Shown here piece by piece: positions 1 through 9,229 of a stretch of DNA of 61,492 bases. The DNA is from Candidatus Methylomirabilota bacterium (lineage in GTDB: Bacteria > Methylomirabilota > Methylomirabilia > Rokubacteriales > CSP1-6), in contig DATFYA010000074.1 of the NCBI GenBank assembly GCA_035315345.1, forward strand, positions 1 to 61,492. Reading direction: 5' to 3'. Both the position numbers and the translations under genes were made by a program. Position 1 is the first letter of the stretch. Each line of letters begins with the position of its first letter. The notes under the pieces were generated by a model. That model was not told where the DNA came from. It worked only from the letters and a program-made list of their open reading frames with translations, and did no database searches.

Positions 1-1004
1 CAATGGTCACCGCCGAGATGATGGTGGAGACCGATCTGCGGGGCGTGGACTCGCACGGCATCTCGATGCTGCCGACCTATGATCGCGAGCTGCGCGCGGG
101 TCGGCTCAACATGCGCCCGCAGTGGAAGACGGTGCGCGACCGTCCCGCCATGGCTCGCATCGACGCGGACCGCTCGCTCGGCCATCCGGTGTCGGCACAC
201 GCGATGAACCTGGCGGTGGACAAGTGCCTGGCCACCGGGGTCGCGGTGGTCTCGGTGTTCAACTCGCATCACTTCGGGGCGGCCGGCTGCTATGCCAAGA
301 TCGCCGCCGATCGCGGCGTGATCGGCATGGTGACCTCGGCCACCCGCGGCGTCACGCTGGTGCCGACGTTCGCGGCCGAGCCGGTGATGGGCACGAACCC
401 GCTCGCCTTCGCGGCGCCGGCCCGCACGAACGCCCCCTTCCAGCTCGACATGGCCACCACCACGGTGGCCGCGGGGAAGGTGAAGGTCCACAAGCTCAAC
501 CACAAGCCGGTGCCCGCGGGCTGGGTGGTGGACGGCGACGGCCGCGCGGTCACCGACGAGACGCAGGCCTTCCGCCACGTGTTCGAGACGCCGGAGGGCG
601 GGATCACCCCGCTGGGCGGCCCGCGCGACCTGGGCGGCCACAAGGGCTACGGGCTCGCGGTGCTGGTGCACATCCTCGGCGGCACGCTGGGCGGCGCGTC
701 GTTCTCGCCGCTGCGCAACCGCACCCAGCGCGACTCGGACCCGCACAACATCGGCCATTTCTTCATGGCTATCGATCCGGGCGCCTTCCGCGATGCGGGC
801 GAGTTCGAGCGCGACCTCGACGACGTGATCGACGTGCTGCACGGCGCCAAGCGCGCCGATCCGGCGCAGCCGGTGCTGGTGGCCGGCGATCCCGAGCGCC
901 TCACGCGCGCGGAGCGGCTCGAGCAGGGTGTGCCGATCCCCGACGACCTGATGACGCAGCTCCGCGCGGTCGTGGAGACCGCGCGGGTGCCCTTCCTGCT
1001 GTAG
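1..1004 (+). CDS. Ldh family (malate/L-lactate dehydrogenase-like) oxidoreductase, 5' partial
   Basis: NAD(P)-dependent 2-hydroxyacid oxidoreductase of the Ldh_2 family, which interconverts 2-hydroxy and 2-keto acids in the cytoplasm. The reading frame enters from the left edge. The first visible ATG (base 3) falls where the family already has about 25 residues, just before the LRGVDSHG signature, so the true start lies outside the window. Other family blocks are SVFNSHHFGAAG, PVMGTNPLAF, QLDMATTTVA and LGGHKGYGLAVL. The C-terminus is intact and ends at a TAG. Substrate cannot be predicted. A palindrome follows 12 bp downstream. Confidence 0.88.
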   Translation, partial: MVTAEMMVETDLRGVDSHGISMLPTYDRELRAGRLNMRPQWKTVRDRPAMARIDADRSLGHPVSAHAMNLAVDKCLATGVAVVSVFNSHHFGAAGCYAKIAADRGVIGMVTSATRGVTLVPTFAAEPVMGTNPLAFAAPARTNAPFQLDMATTTVAAGKVKVHKLNHKPVPAGWVVDGDGRAVTDETQAFRHVFETPEGGITPLGGPRDLGGHKGYGLAVLVHILGGTLGGASFSPLRNRTQRDSDPHNIGHFFMAIDPGAFRDAGEFERDLDDVIDVLHGAKRADPAQPVLVAGDPERLTRAERLEQGVPIPDDLMTQLRAVVETARVPFLL

Positions 1005-1016
1005 GGCCTCACCCTG

Positions 1017-1039
1017 CCCTCTCCCGGGAAGGGAGAGGG
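1017..1039. repeat. GC-rich palindrome, possible bidirectional terminator (copy 1)
   Basis: Perfect 9-bp stem CCCTCTCCC (1017-1025) and GGGAGAGGG (1031-1039) with a GGGAA loop, between two convergent genes. The same stem, with the same left flank (CCTCACC then TGCCCTCTCCC), recurs at 15121-15144, so this looks like a dispersed palindromic element. There is no T-tract, so intrinsic termination is only possible. Confidence 0.6.
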
Positions 1040-1045
1040 AGAGCG

Positions 1046-1975
1046 TCAGGCCAGGGCCTTGCGCAGCGCGGTCGCCACCTCGTCGAGACCCGCGCGGGCC
1101 TGATCGAGGATGCGAGTCATGCGCATGAAGCCGTGGAACATGCCGGGATACTGCGTGACCGTCACCGGCACCCCCGAGTCGCGCAGCCGCGCCGCGTAGG
1201 CGTCGCCCTCGTCGCGCAGCGGATCGCAGCCCGCGGTCATCACCAGCGCGGGCGGCAGGTCGGCGAGGCTCTTGGCCCGCATCGGAGAGGCGGTCACCTC
1301 CTGGCCCTGCTCCTCGCGCGAGAGGTAGTGGCGCCAGAACCACCGCATGTCCTCGGTGGTGAGCAGGTAGCCGGTGGCGTTCTCGACGTAGGATTTCGCG
1401 CCGAAGTCGTGGTTGGTGACCGGGTAGACCAGCACCTGCAGGAGGATGCGCGGCCCGCGCCGGTCACGCGCGAGCAGGGCCATCACCGCGGCGAGGTTGC
1501 CGCCGGCGCTGTCGCCGCCCACCGCGAGGCGCGCCGAGTCGAGCCCGAGGCGCGGGCCGTTGGCGGCGACCCACTTCAGCGCGGTGTAGGAATCCTCCAC
1601 CGCGACCGGGAACTTGAACTCGGGGGCGAGCCGGTAGTCCACCGACGCCACCGCGCAGCCCGCCGCGTTGACGATGGAGCGGCAGAGCCCGTCGTGGGTG
1701 TAGAGGTCGCCGATGACCCAGCCGCCGCCGTGATAGAAGACCAGCACCGGATGCGGGCCGACGCCGGCCGGCGCATACAGGCGCACCGTGATCTCCCCGC
1801 CCTCCACCGGCACCCGGTGGTCGGCCACTGCGGGCACGTCCTCGACCGGGCCCAGCCCGGCGGTGCGGGTCCGCATGGCCTCGCGCGCCTCCGTGGGCGT
1901 CGAGTCCTTGATCGGCTTGAGATTGAGCGCGGCGATCGTGTCGACGACTCTCTGGGCCTGCGGATCCAGTGGCAT
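1046..1975 (-). CDS. alpha/beta hydrolase, hormone-sensitive-lipase (HSL) family esterase
   Basis: 309-aa cytoplasmic carboxylesterase. The HSL oxyanion motif HGGGW is at residues 82-86. The nucleophile elbow GDSAG has Ser156, and Asp251 (in CDPLRDEG) and His281 (in FHGF) complete the triad. The start MPLDPQ at 1975 is preferred over a longer frame because AGGAGG lies 5 nt upstream (1981-1986) and a promoter sits at 2011-2039. Family members cleave short-chain acyl esters; the natural substrate is unknown. The gene is monocistronic and convergent with the Ldh gene. Confidence 0.9.
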   Translation of the reverse strand: MPLDPQAQRVVDTIAALNLKPIKDSTPTEAREAMRTRTAGLGPVEDVPAVADHRVPVEGGEITVRLYAPAGVGPHPVLVFYHGGGWVIGDLYTHDGLCRSIVNAAGCAVASVDYRLAPEFKFPVAVEDSYTALKWVAANGPRLGLDSARLAVGGDSAGGNLAAVMALLARDRRGPRILLQVLVYPVTNHDFGAKSYVENATGYLLTTEDMRWFWRHYLSREEQGQEVTASPMRAKSLADLPPALVMTAGCDPLRDEGDAYAARLRDSGVPVTVTQYPGMFHGFMRMTRILDQARAGLDEVATALRKALA

Positions 1976-2010
1976 GGGCGCCTCCTTCGCGGCGGCAGGT
2001 GGATTCGACG

Positions 2011-2039
2011 ACACTAGTGGCTCCGAGGCGCTCCGTCAA
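2011..2039 (-). promoter_or_regulatory. sigma70-type promoter of the HSL esterase
   Basis: On the minus strand, TTGACG (2039-2034) and TAGTGT (2016-2011) are separated by 17 bp. This leaves a leader of roughly 30 nt with a good AGGAGG before the start at 1975. Confidence 0.6.
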
Positions 2040-2073
2040 GGGCGCCCCCCGCGCGGGCCCGCCGCGCGTCCCG

Positions 2074-3309
2074 TCAGTGCGCGGCGCCGCGGCGCAGCCG
2101 GCGCGCGCCGATCAGCAGGAGGCCCGCGGCCAGCCACGCCAGCGCGCCGTCGAGGACGAAGGCCCCGGACAGGCTGAGCGCGGCCAGCCCGCCGCTGACC
2201 AGCGGACTCGCCGCCGTGCCGATCTGCACGCTCAGCGCGAGCCAGCCGAAGGCGGCGCCGCGCCGCTCGCCGCTCACCAGCGTGCCGCCGATGGAGTAGG
2301 CGAGCGTCAGCGCCCCGCCGAGGAAGAGCCCGGCGAGACAGCGCAGCGCCATCAGGCTCTGCCATCCTCCCGCGAACGCCATCAACGCGCACGGGAGACC
2401 GCCTCCGAGGAGGCCGACCAGGAGCAGCCGCTCGGGCGGCCATCGCTGCGCCAGCCGGCCCGCGAGCAGGGCCGAGCCGGTGGCGCAGATCGCGGCGAGG
2501 GAGATGATCTCGCCCGCGGTCGCCGCGATGCGGGTGACGTCGGGCAGGACCGCGACCTTCAACGGCACGAGCAGGGAGAGCCCGCGATCGATGAACTGCC
2601 CGGCGAAGAGCAGGGCGAGCACCACCGGGAACCCGCGGGTGGTCCACACCTGCCGCAGCGTGAAGCCGGTCTCGTCGGTGGCGGTCACCGGCCCGCTCGG
2701 GCCGAGCGGCCGGCTCTCCGTGAACAGCGCGATGAGCCCGACCAGCGCCAGCGCGCACATGCCGGCGGTGACGAAGAAGGCGTAGCGCAGGCCGAAGTGC
2801 GAGGCGACGTACCCGCCGGCGGCGGGGCCGATGGCCACGCTCAGGAGCTGCGCGCCCTGCACGCGCCCGATGGCCACCGGCACCTTGTCCTTCGGGCACG
2901 ACACGCTGGCCAGGGCCATCGCGAACACCGAGAAGCCGGCGATGACGCCCTGGAGCACGCGCAGCACCAGCAGCTGGGTGACCGAGGTCACCAGCCCCAT
3001 CGCGGCCACGATGAGGACGAACCCGGCGAGCGAGCGGATCATCATCATCTTGCGCCCGACCCGGTCCGCGAAGCTGCCCCACAGCGGCCCGAGCAAGCCC
3101 GCGACCGCGGGCGTCACCGCGGTGAGCACGCCGGACCAGAGGGCCACCCGGGTGGGATCGGTGACGCCCAGCTCCATCACGTAGAGCGGCAGGAACGGCG
3201 AGAAGAACTGGAAGCCGACGAAGGCGATGAACACGACGAGGGCCAGGGCCCAGACGTTGCGCTCCCAGCTCTCGAATGTGAGACGCCGTCTCGGGCCGCC
3301 GGTCGTCAC
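2074..3309 (-). CDS. MFS transporter, multidrug-efflux-like
   Basis: 411-aa inner-membrane carrier with about 12 hydrophobic helices and a cytosolic central loop near residues 205-215. The loop 2-3 MFS signature reads GSFADRVGRK (about residue 78). The pattern (SWERNVWALALVVFIAFVGF at the N-terminus, PFLPLYV in helix 1) is typical of proton-coupled drug/H+ antiporters of the MdtG/TetA-like branch. The C-terminus ends in basic GARRLRRGAAH. It is followed by the esterase gene about 98 bp downstream, but that gene has its own promoter. Substrate unknown. Confidence 0.88.
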   Translation of the reverse strand: MTTGGPRRRLTFESWERNVWALALVVFIAFVGFQFFSPFLPLYVMELGVTDPTRVALWSGVLTAVTPAVAGLLGPLWGSFADRVGRKMMMIRSLAGFVLIVAAMGLVTSVTQLLVLRVLQGVIAGFSVFAMALASVSCPKDKVPVAIGRVQGAQLLSVAIGPAAGGYVASHFGLRYAFFVTAGMCALALVGLIALFTESRPLGPSGPVTATDETGFTLRQVWTTRGFPVVLALLFAGQFIDRGLSLLVPLKVAVLPDVTRIAATAGEIISLAAICATGSALLAGRLAQRWPPERLLLVGLLGGGLPCALMAFAGGWQSLMALRCLAGLFLGGALTLAYSIGGTLVSGERRGAAFGWLALSVQIGTAASPLVSGGLAALSLSGAFVLDGALAWLAAGLLLIGARRLRRGAAH

Positions 3310-3449
3310 GCCACCCGGGAGCCTACTACGCGATCGCGTCGTTGCCCACCGCGGTATCGGGTTCTTGCGGAATCCGGGCGACGCCGGCAGCCCGCCCTCC
3401 GGCTCGTTCGTCTCAAGGGTGAGCGGTCAACCAGGAGGAGGATCCGGAC

Positions 3450-3701
3450 ATGAGCAGAACAGCCATCGTGACCATCGGGTTGTCGATTCTGGTGGGGACG
3501 GGTCTCGGGACCACGGTGAGCGGCCTCGGGGCGCGCCCGGCGAGTGCCGACGTGATCCTGCAGCCGGTGAGCTGGGGCGACACCGGCGGCGAGAAGGGCG
3601 AGGTGGAGGCGCCGCGTGGCATCGATCAGATCGCCGACGGGCAGAGCGCGCCGCCGCCGCGCTGGGGCGAGCAGGGTGAAATCGAAGCCCCGCGTGCGTG
3701 A
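3450..3701 (+). CDS. small exported protein with a WGxxGExEAPR repeat
   Basis: 83 aa, not recognised. AGGAGGAGG lies just upstream of the ATG. Residues 1-33 form a Sec signal peptide (SRTAIVTIGLSILVGTGLG hydrophobic core, PASA-D cleavage region). The mature ~50 residues are acidic, cysteine-free and Pro/Gly-rich, with two copies of one motif: SWGDTGGEKGEVEAPRG and RWGEQGEIEAPRA. This suggests a short peptide that binds something as a repeat in the periplasm or outside. It is the first of three small exported proteins in a row. Confidence 0.65.
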   Translation: MSRTAIVTIGLSILVGTGLGTTVSGLGARPASADVILQPVSWGDTGGEKGEVEAPRGIDQIADGQSAPPPRWGEQGEIEAPRA

Positions 3702-3749
3702 CCCGCACGCCGATGAGTCCCGCGTGAGTGACCGGCGGAGGCCAGCCCG

Positions 3750-3944
3750 GTGAGACAGCTGGGGCTGCTGCTCCTAGTGCTCGTGGGGCTGGCCGTCGCG
3801 CTGGCCGGGCTCGTGCTCGCACGCGGTCAGCCCGCGGCTGACTGCGCGAGCCGCGTGGTGATCGCCCGCGGACCGCACGGCGAGCCGGTGGAGTGCGTCT
3901 GCATCGGCGGGCGCCTGTCCACGTGCTTCGATCCCGGTCCCTGA
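3750..3944 (+). CDS. small exported cysteine-containing protein
   Basis: 64 aa, GTG start with CGGAGG 8 nt upstream (3736-3741). An N-terminal hydrophobic segment (LGLLLLVLVGLAVALAGLVL) is followed by a short tail with four cysteines (C31, C49, C51, C59) around ECVCIGGRLSTC. The cysteines could form two disulfides in the periplasm. No family recognised. It lies 48 bp after the previous small exported gene and probably shares its transcript. Confidence 0.55.
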   Translation: MRQLGLLLLVLVGLAVALAGLVLARGQPAADCASRVVIARGPHGEPVECVCIGGRLSTCFDPGP

Positions 3945-4021
3945 GCGTCGCCACCGGGCCGGGCGGTGGCCAGGGGCTGGCCGGCACGGAATCTCCCCGA
4001 GTCCAGGAGGAGTTACGACGG

Positions 4022-4391
4022 ATCTCTCTTCGCGCCGCCTCGCGGCTGGCCGCCGCCGGGCTCGTGGTGATGACGGTGGCGCCGCCCGTGCTGGCTCACG
4101 TGGTGGAAGCGGCCGCCTCGATCCCGTCCGAGCACGGGGGAGGACCGCGAGACGCTCGATCGCGCGATCCAGTCCGCCATCGACGACCTGGTCGCTCACG
4201 CGATCGCGTTCGAGCCCACCATCGTCTCGCTGCTCGACGCCAAGGTGGTCGGCGACCGGATCTACCTCTTCGTGCTCATCGCCGGCCGCGACGGCGAGGG
4301 GGTGATCCGCCTCCTCCTGGCCGATCGGGCCGCGCGGAGGCCCGGGGCGGCCCCGGCGCCTCGGGAGCCCGAGGCGAGCTACCGGCTGTAG
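4022..4391 (+). pseudogene. small exported protein, apparently frameshifted
   Basis: Strong AGGAGGAG at 4005-4012 is followed by a frame encoding a signal-peptide-like stretch (SLRAASRLAAAGLVVMTVA, then PPVLAHVVEAA). That frame runs out of sense after SEHG at a run of five Gs (4136-4140). Removing one G continues smoothly into EDRETLDRAIQSAIDD and on to IYLFVLIAGRDGEGVIRLLL, ending at TAG 4389-4391. The start codon is also unclear: ATC at 4022 fits the SD spacing; the first GTG is 4064. Either the gene is broken or the assembly has an extra G. Its last 13 bp overlap the convergent gene. Confidence 0.5.
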
Positions 4392-5446
4392 CGGTAGGCC
4401 GCGGCCTCCGCGGCGATCTTCGCCGGGTCCATGCGGTTGATCTCGTCGATCATCTCGTTGGTGATGAGGTCGCCGGTCGGCACCTTCTGGGTGATCACGC
4501 TCCACTTGACCAGGAAGTCGACGTAGGCGCCGTAGTTGGCCTCGGAGCTCTCGCCCCAGCGCTTGACCCCCGCCGGCTCGAGCTTGTAGTGGGGCATGCG
4601 GGCCTCGAGGACCTTGATGTCCTCGCGGACCGCGGTGGCCTCGTCCTTCCCGGTGGGCCTGGTCTGGGGGAACATCTCGTAGACGATCCGCACCGCCGCC
4701 TCCGGGTTCGCGATCGTGAAGATCGTGCCCTTGGCGTACGACCGCGCGAAGCCGATCAGCTCCTTGCCGCGCGTCTTCAAGGTCTCCTCGGAGGCGAGGA
4801 AGCCGTTGCCGGGGAAGCGCTCGATGTCGCGCCGGTCGAGGTAGCGCACCCGCACCCCCGCGTTCTCCACCATCGCGTACTGGGTGTCGAACTGGCTGAG
4901 GGCGTCGACCTGCCGGTTGCGCATCATCGCCGCGGTCTGGGCGCCCTCGCCGGCGACCACGATCTGCACGTCGCGCGCCGGATCGAGCCCCGCCGCGGCC
5001 ACCTGGGCGCGCGCCACCACCACGCCCGCCGAGGCCAGGCTGGTCACGCCGATGGACTTGCCGCGCAGCTCGGCCGGGCTCCGGATCGCGCTGTCCGCGG
5101 GCACCGCGATGCCGTACCCGTTGGTCTGGTAGGCGGTGTAGTAGATCTTGGCCTTCACGCCCTGCGGCCGCCCGTTGGCCAGCGGCTCCACGCTCGGCAG
5201 CGAGATCGGCACCTCGCCGGTGGCCACTGCCTTCACGCAGTCGGTCGAGCCCGGCAGCGGCACGATCTCCACCTCGAGCCCCTCCTGCTTGAACCAGCCC
5301 ATCTTCATGGCCACCGCGAAGGGGGAGCCGACCCCCATGCTGATGGTGCGCGCGCAGATGGCCACCCGCAGCTTGGTGGTCTGGGCGAGCAGGTCGGCGG
5401 GCGAGAGCCAGAGGATCAACGCAACGGCCAGGACGGCGTGGCGCAT
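4379..5446 (-). CDS. ABC transporter substrate-binding protein, NMT1/THI5-like (SsuA/TauA superfamily)
   Basis: 355 aa, periplasmic. The signal peptide MRHAVLAVALILWLSPADLLAQ is cut near residue 22. The fold signatures are MKMGWFKQEGLEVE, a ligand loop at PLPGSTDCVKAV, and LRGKSIGVTSLASAG. Relatives bind pyrimidine precursors, sulfonates, nitrate or aromatic acids; the ligand here is unknown. No permease or ATPase is adjacent. It is the last gene of a leftward operon (cupin, molybdoenzyme, aldo/keto reductase), which suggests a substrate linked to that pathway. Confidence 0.87.
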   Translation of the reverse strand: MRHAVLAVALILWLSPADLLAQTTKLRVAICARTISMGVGSPFAVAMKMGWFKQEGLEVEIVPLPGSTDCVKAVATGEVPISLPSVEPLANGRPQGVKAKIYYTAYQTNGYGIAVPADSAIRSPAELRGKSIGVTSLASAGVVVARAQVAAAGLDPARDVQIVVAGEGAQTAAMMRNRQVDALSQFDTQYAMVENAGVRVRYLDRRDIERFPGNGFLASEETLKTRGKELIGFARSYAKGTIFTIANPEAAVRIVYEMFPQTRPTGKDEATAVREDIKVLEARMPHYKLEPAGVKRWGESSEANYGAYVDFLVKWSVITQKVPTGDLITNEMIDEINRMDPAKIAAEAAAYRYSR

Positions 5447-5469
5447 GGGGCGATGGTCTCCGGTCGAGA

Positions 5470-6336
5470 TCACGTGGGAAGTCCGAAGAGCGACGACATG
5501 CGCGTCGCGTCGTGCAGGGCCGTCATTGCCTCGTCGGAGGGGCGGCGCTGGAACCGGCTGGCCGCGTCCAGCACGCGCGGCAGCAGCGCGAGATCGCCCG
5601 CGGTGTTGAGGAAGATGCCGGGACGCCCGAGCACCCAGTGCACCGCGCGGTCGATGTCCTCCTGGCGCTCCAGCGGCTGGTACCAGGTGGCGTGCGTGCG
5701 GTCGGCGGCGCCCCACGCCCCGCGCGCGATGCCCTTGATGGTCTGCACCGCCACGTTGCGCTCGCGGCAGATCGCCGCGACCTCCTCGAAAGCCTCGCGA
5801 TAGCGCGGGCTCTGGTCCATGAAGTAGTTGTAGGGGAGCAACACCGAGTCGAAGTCGAAGCGGGCGAGGCTCCGCCGGTGCATCGCCGCGATGGTCCAGC
5901 CGTGCCCGGTGACCCCGATGGCCCGCACGAGCCCTTGCTGCTTCGCCTCGACCAGCGCCTCCAGGGCGCCGCCCGGTCCCATGGCCCGGTCCCAGTCGTC
6001 GGGATGCGCGAGCGAGTGCAGCTGGATCAGGTCCACCGAGTCGACTTTCAGTCGCTCGAGCGAGCGATGCAGGTCCTCGCGCGCCTCCCGGGCGCCTCGC
6101 GAGCCGGTCTTGGTGGCGAGGAAGAAATCGCGGCGGTGCCGGGCCATCCAGGGCCCGATGCGCACCTCGGAATCGCCGTAGCGGGCGGCGGTGTCGATAT
6201 GGTTGACCCCGTAGCGCAGCAGCACCTCCAGCGCGCGGTCGGCCTCGTCCTGGCTGACGCGGGCCAGCGCGGCGGCGCCGAACAGGGTGACGGTGGACTG
6301 ATGCCCGGTGCGTCCGAACGGCCGGCGCTCGATCAT
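5470..6336 (-). CDS. aldo/keto reductase family oxidoreductase
   Basis: 288-aa cytoplasmic NADPH-dependent reductase of (beta/alpha)8 fold. Visible motifs are [10 protein letters not shown] at the N-terminus, a [15 protein letters not shown] block with the catalytic Asp and Tyr, and the catalytic Lys and His in FLATKTGSR and QLHSL. It resembles the YghZ/general aldo-keto group. Start ATG 6336 overlaps the upstream molybdoenzyme stop (ATGA), so translation is probably coupled. Expected substrate is an aldehyde or ketone made or consumed by the neighbouring molybdoenzyme (inference). Confidence 0.9.
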   Translation of the reverse strand: MIERRPFGRTGHQSTVTLFGAAALARVSQDEADRALEVLLRYGVNHIDTAARYGDSEVRIGPWMARHRRDFFLATKTGSRGAREAREDLHRSLERLKVDSVDLIQLHSLAHPDDWDRAMGPGGALEALVEAKQQGLVRAIGVTGHGWTIAAMHRRSLARFDFDSVLLPYNYFMDQSPRYREAFEEVAAICRERNVAVQTIKGIARGAWGAADRTHATWYQPLERQEDIDRAVHWVLGRPGIFLNTAGDLALLPRVLDAASRFQRRPSDEAMTALHDATRMSSLFGLPT

Positions 6337-8675
6337 GATCGCGTCTCCTCCCGGGGCCGGGCCGGCCAGCGGCCGGAGGCCCGCAGCAGCTCGAAGACCC
6401 GCGCGGAGGTGACCGGCGGCCGGTCGATCTCCACGCCGTAGTCGGCCAGCGCGTCCTCGACCGCGTTGGCCACCGTGGCCGCCGGGGCAATCACCCCGCT
6501 CTCGCCCACCCCCTTGATGCCGAGCGGGTTGATCACGGATGGGAAGTCCATGTGCACCACGTCGAGCGGCGGCATCTCGTCCGCGCGCGGCAGCGGGTAG
6601 TCCATCAGGGTGCCGGTGAGGAGCTGGCCCGCCTCGTCGTAGATGAGCGACTCGCCGAGCGCGCTGCCCAGCCCCTGCGCGATGCCGCCGTGGAGCTGGC
6701 CCTCCACGATCACCGGGTTGATCGCCCGCCCGCAGTCGTGCATGGCGGCCAGCCGCAGCAGCGAGATCGCGCACGACTCCAGATCCACCTCGGCCACGAC
6801 GCCCTGCACGCCGAAGGCCCACGTCACGGTGTCGGGATAGAAGAACGCGCAGGCGCTGAGCCCGGGGCCGCCGGCCTCGGCCACCGCCCGGCTCCGCACC
6901 GCGGCGCGCGCCACCTGGCCGAGGGTCACGCGCTGGTCCGGCACCCCGCGCACGTGCACGTGGCCGTCGGCCAGCACCACGTCGTCCGGCGCGCACTCGA
7001 ACAGCTCGGCGCCGACCAGCCGGGCCTTGTGGGCGACGGCCGCCGCGGAGCGCTGCACCGCGGGGCCTCCCACCGCGGCCACCCGGCTCGCGATGGTGCC
7101 CATGCCATAGCCGACCAGGCTCGTATCGCCCCCGACCACCACCACCGACTCGAGCGGGACGGCCAGCTCGTCGGCGGTGATCTGCGCGAGCGTGGTCTCG
7201 TGGCCCTGGCCCTGGGCGCACACGCCCAGGTGCACGAACACGGTGCCGTTGGGATCGACCCGGATGTCGGCGCCCTCGAAGGGCCCGATGCCGGTGCCCT
7301 CGACGTAGGCGCAGAGGCCGATGCCGATCGGCCGCGGGCCGCCGCGCCGCTCGGCCTGCCGCGCCCGCCAGCCCTCGTAGTCGAGCGTCTCGAGCAGGCG
7401 CTCGAAGGCGGCCGGGTAGTCGGCGGGATCGTAGATGATCGGCGCGCCGTCGCGGTAGGTGAGCCCGGTCGGGCTCGGCATCTCGTCGGGCCGGATCAGA
7501 TTGCGCCGCCGCAATTCGGCGGGATCCATGCCGAGGCGCCGCGCCGCGCGATCGAGCAGGCGGTCGAGGACGAAGGCGGCCTCCGGGCGACCGGCGCCGC
7601 GATAGGCGGCCGCGAAGGTCTTGTGGGTGACCACGTTGCGGCCGGCCCCGCGATAGTGCGGCACGCGATACGGGCCGGGCAGGTGATTGATCGTATTCAG
7701 GGTGATGGCCTCGCCCAGGGTGGGTGCGGCACCGTGATCGCGGGTGAAGCGCGTCTCGATGCCCACGATGCGGCCGTCGCGCTCCACCCCGATGCGCGCC
7801 TCGTGGACCTGGTCGCGATCGCCCGCGGCGATGAGGCAGTGCTCGGTGCGGGTCTCGGTCCACTTCACGGGCCGGCCCAGCCGTCGCGCGACCGCGGCCA
7901 CGAGAATGTCCTCGGGATAGACGTGGCCCTTCACCCCGAAGCCGCCGCCCACGTCGGGCACCAGCACCCGGACGCGCTCCTCGGGCAGACCGACCACCGG
8001 CGCGATGCCGCTGCGCACCGCGAAGGGCACCTGCGTCGACGTCCACACCGTGAGGCCGCCGCCGATGGGATCGGGCGCGGCCAGCACCCCGCGCGTCTCG
8101 AGCGGCATGCCGGCCACGCGCGGATAGGCCAGTCGCGCGGAGACGACCAGCGCGGCGCCGGCCAGCGCGCCGGCCGGGTCGCCCGTGCCGCCGCTCGTGA
8201 CGGAGGCCACATTGTCGGGCCACTCGTCGTTGACGCGCGGGGCCCCGGGCGCGGTGGCCGCCTCGGGGCCGAGCGCGGCGGGCAGGGGATGGTAGGCGAC
8301 CGCGACGCGCTCGGCGCCGTCGGCGGCCACGTACGGATCGCTCGCCACCACCACCGCGACCGCCTCGCCCACGTGGCGCACGCGGCGCCCGGCCATCACC
8401 GGGTGGATGTAGCGGCGGCCGCCCGGCTCGGGCACGAGCGGCGGCACGGTGGCGGCGGCCAGCTCCGGCAGATCGTCGAGCGTCCACACCGCGACGATGC
8501 CGGGCAGCGCGCGGGCGGCGCCGCCGTCGACGCCGAGCACGCGCGCGTGCGCGTGCTGGCTCCGCACGACCACCAGATGGAGCAGGCCGTCGACGCGCAC
8601 GTCGTCGAGGTAGCGGCCCCGCCCCGCGACGAAGCGGCCGTCCTCCTTGCGCTTCGGCGAGGCGCCGACCAGCAT
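6333..8675 (-). CDS. xanthine dehydrogenase/CO dehydrogenase family, molybdopterin-binding large subunit (form II CoxL-like)
   Basis: 780-aa catalytic subunit of a molybdenum hydroxylase. The N-terminal aldehyde-oxidase hammerhead domain is about residues 15-125; the Mo-cofactor domain covers the rest. The active-site loop reads AYRGAGR, the form II (BMS) signature, rather than AYxCSFR of true CO dehydrogenase. The catalytic Glu is in KGVGESG near the C-terminus. MCD-contact region [10 protein letters not shown] is present. The usual FAD and 2Fe-2S subunits are not adjacent, so partners must come from elsewhere. It lies 19 nt after the cupin gene and overlaps the reductase by 4 nt. Substrate unknown: CO oxidation is unlikely, N-heterocycle or aldehyde hydroxylation plausible. 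Confidence 0.92.
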   Translation of the reverse strand: MLVGASPKRKEDGRFVAGRGRYLDDVRVDGLLHLVVVRSQHAHARVLGVDGGAARALPGIVAVWTLDDLPELAAATVPPLVPEPGGRRYIHPVMAGRRVRHVGEAVAVVVASDPYVAADGAERVAVAYHPLPAALGPEAATAPGAPRVNDEWPDNVASVTSGGTGDPAGALAGAALVVSARLAYPRVAGMPLETRGVLAAPDPIGGGLTVWTSTQVPFAVRSGIAPVVGLPEERVRVLVPDVGGGFGVKGHVYPEDILVAAVARRLGRPVKWTETRTEHCLIAAGDRDQVHEARIGVERDGRIVGIETRFTRDHGAAPTLGEAITLNTINHLPGPYRVPHYRGAGRNVVTHKTFAAAYRGAGRPEAAFVLDRLLDRAARRLGMDPAELRRRNLIRPDEMPSPTGLTYRDGAPIIYDPADYPAAFERLLETLDYEGWRARQAERRGGPRPIGIGLCAYVEGTGIGPFEGADIRVDPNGTVFVHLGVCAQGQGHETTLAQITADELAVPLESVVVVGGDTSLVGYGMGTIASRVAAVGGPAVQRSAAAVAHKARLVGAELFECAPDDVVLADGHVHVRGVPDQRVTLGQVARAAVRSRAVAEAGGPGLSACAFFYPDTVTWAFGVQGVVAEVDLESCAISLLRLAAMHDCGRAINPVIVEGQLHGGIAQGLGSALGESLIYDEAGQLLTGTLMDYPLPRADEMPPLDVVHMDFPSVINPLGIKGVGESGVIAPAATVANAVEDALADYGVEIDRPPVTSARVFELLRASGRWPARPREETRS

Positions 8676-8694
8676 CGGCGAGGGCGCCGGGATC

Positions 8695-9207
8695 CTAGCC
8701 GCGCGAGCCCGCCGCGCGCAGGTGCTCGTCGCGGCGGGATTGCAGATCGCCGTCGGTGTACGTCATCAGCTCGGGCCTGGCCTTGCCCAGCATCACCTGC
8801 AGGTACGCCGGCTCGAGCCCCACGTTGGTGAAGCCGTGGATGACGTTGGCCGGGCACGACACGCAGTCCCACGGCCCGAGCACGGTCTCGGCGCGATGAC
8901 CGGCGCCGTCCTCGAGGAAGACCGCGACCTTGCCCTCGAGGATGAAGAAGACCTCCTCGACCTCGTGGGTGTGAGGCGCGTTGCCCTGACCGGGCGGGAC
9001 GAACATGATCGAGAGCGTGAAGTGCTCCGCGGGTATGACCGCGGCGTCGGCCTTGCCGGAGGCGCCCGAGCCGATGAAGCGATGCTGGGCCCGCCGGAAG
9101 CCCTCCACGCGCGCGTCGGCGAAGGCGTCCCAGTCGGCCTTCCGATCGGTGAAGCGCGCCACGTGCGAGACGAGCAGGTGCTCCAGGGATTGTGCGGTCT
9201 GGGTCAT
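8695..9207 (-). CDS. cupin domain protein
   Basis: 170 aa. A single cupin barrel lies at about residues 55-140, with motif 1 PGQGNAPHTHEVEEVFFILEG supplying His, His and Glu metal ligands, and motif 2 around CPANVIHGFTNVG supplying the third His. Such small cupins are metal-dependent dioxygenases, isomerases or sensors. The start MTQTAQ (9207) is chosen because GGAGGAG sits 5-6 nt upstream and a promoter is at 9230-9258. First gene of the leftward operon. Confidence 0.85.
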   Translation of the reverse strand: MTQTAQSLEHLLVSHVARFTDRKADWDAFADARVEGFRRAQHRFIGSGASGKADAAVIPAEHFTLSIMFVPPGQGNAPHTHEVEEVFFILEGKVAVFLEDGAGHRAETVLGPWDCVSCPANVIHGFTNVGLEPAYLQVMLGKARPELMTYTDGDLQSRRDEHLRAAGSRG

Positions 9208-9229
9208 GTCGGTCTCCTCCGGGAGCCTC

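Noticed and set aside
122-2017. Very long open frames opposite or out of phase with real genes here and across the window
   Set aside because: They are Arg/Pro/Gly/His-rich, have no family motifs, and cover genes with clear domains; they arise because high GC makes stop codons rare in other frames.
6333-8675. True carbon monoxide dehydrogenase (CoxL form I)
   Set aside because: The active-site loop is AYRGAGR (form II), not AYxCSFR, and coxM/coxS are absent.
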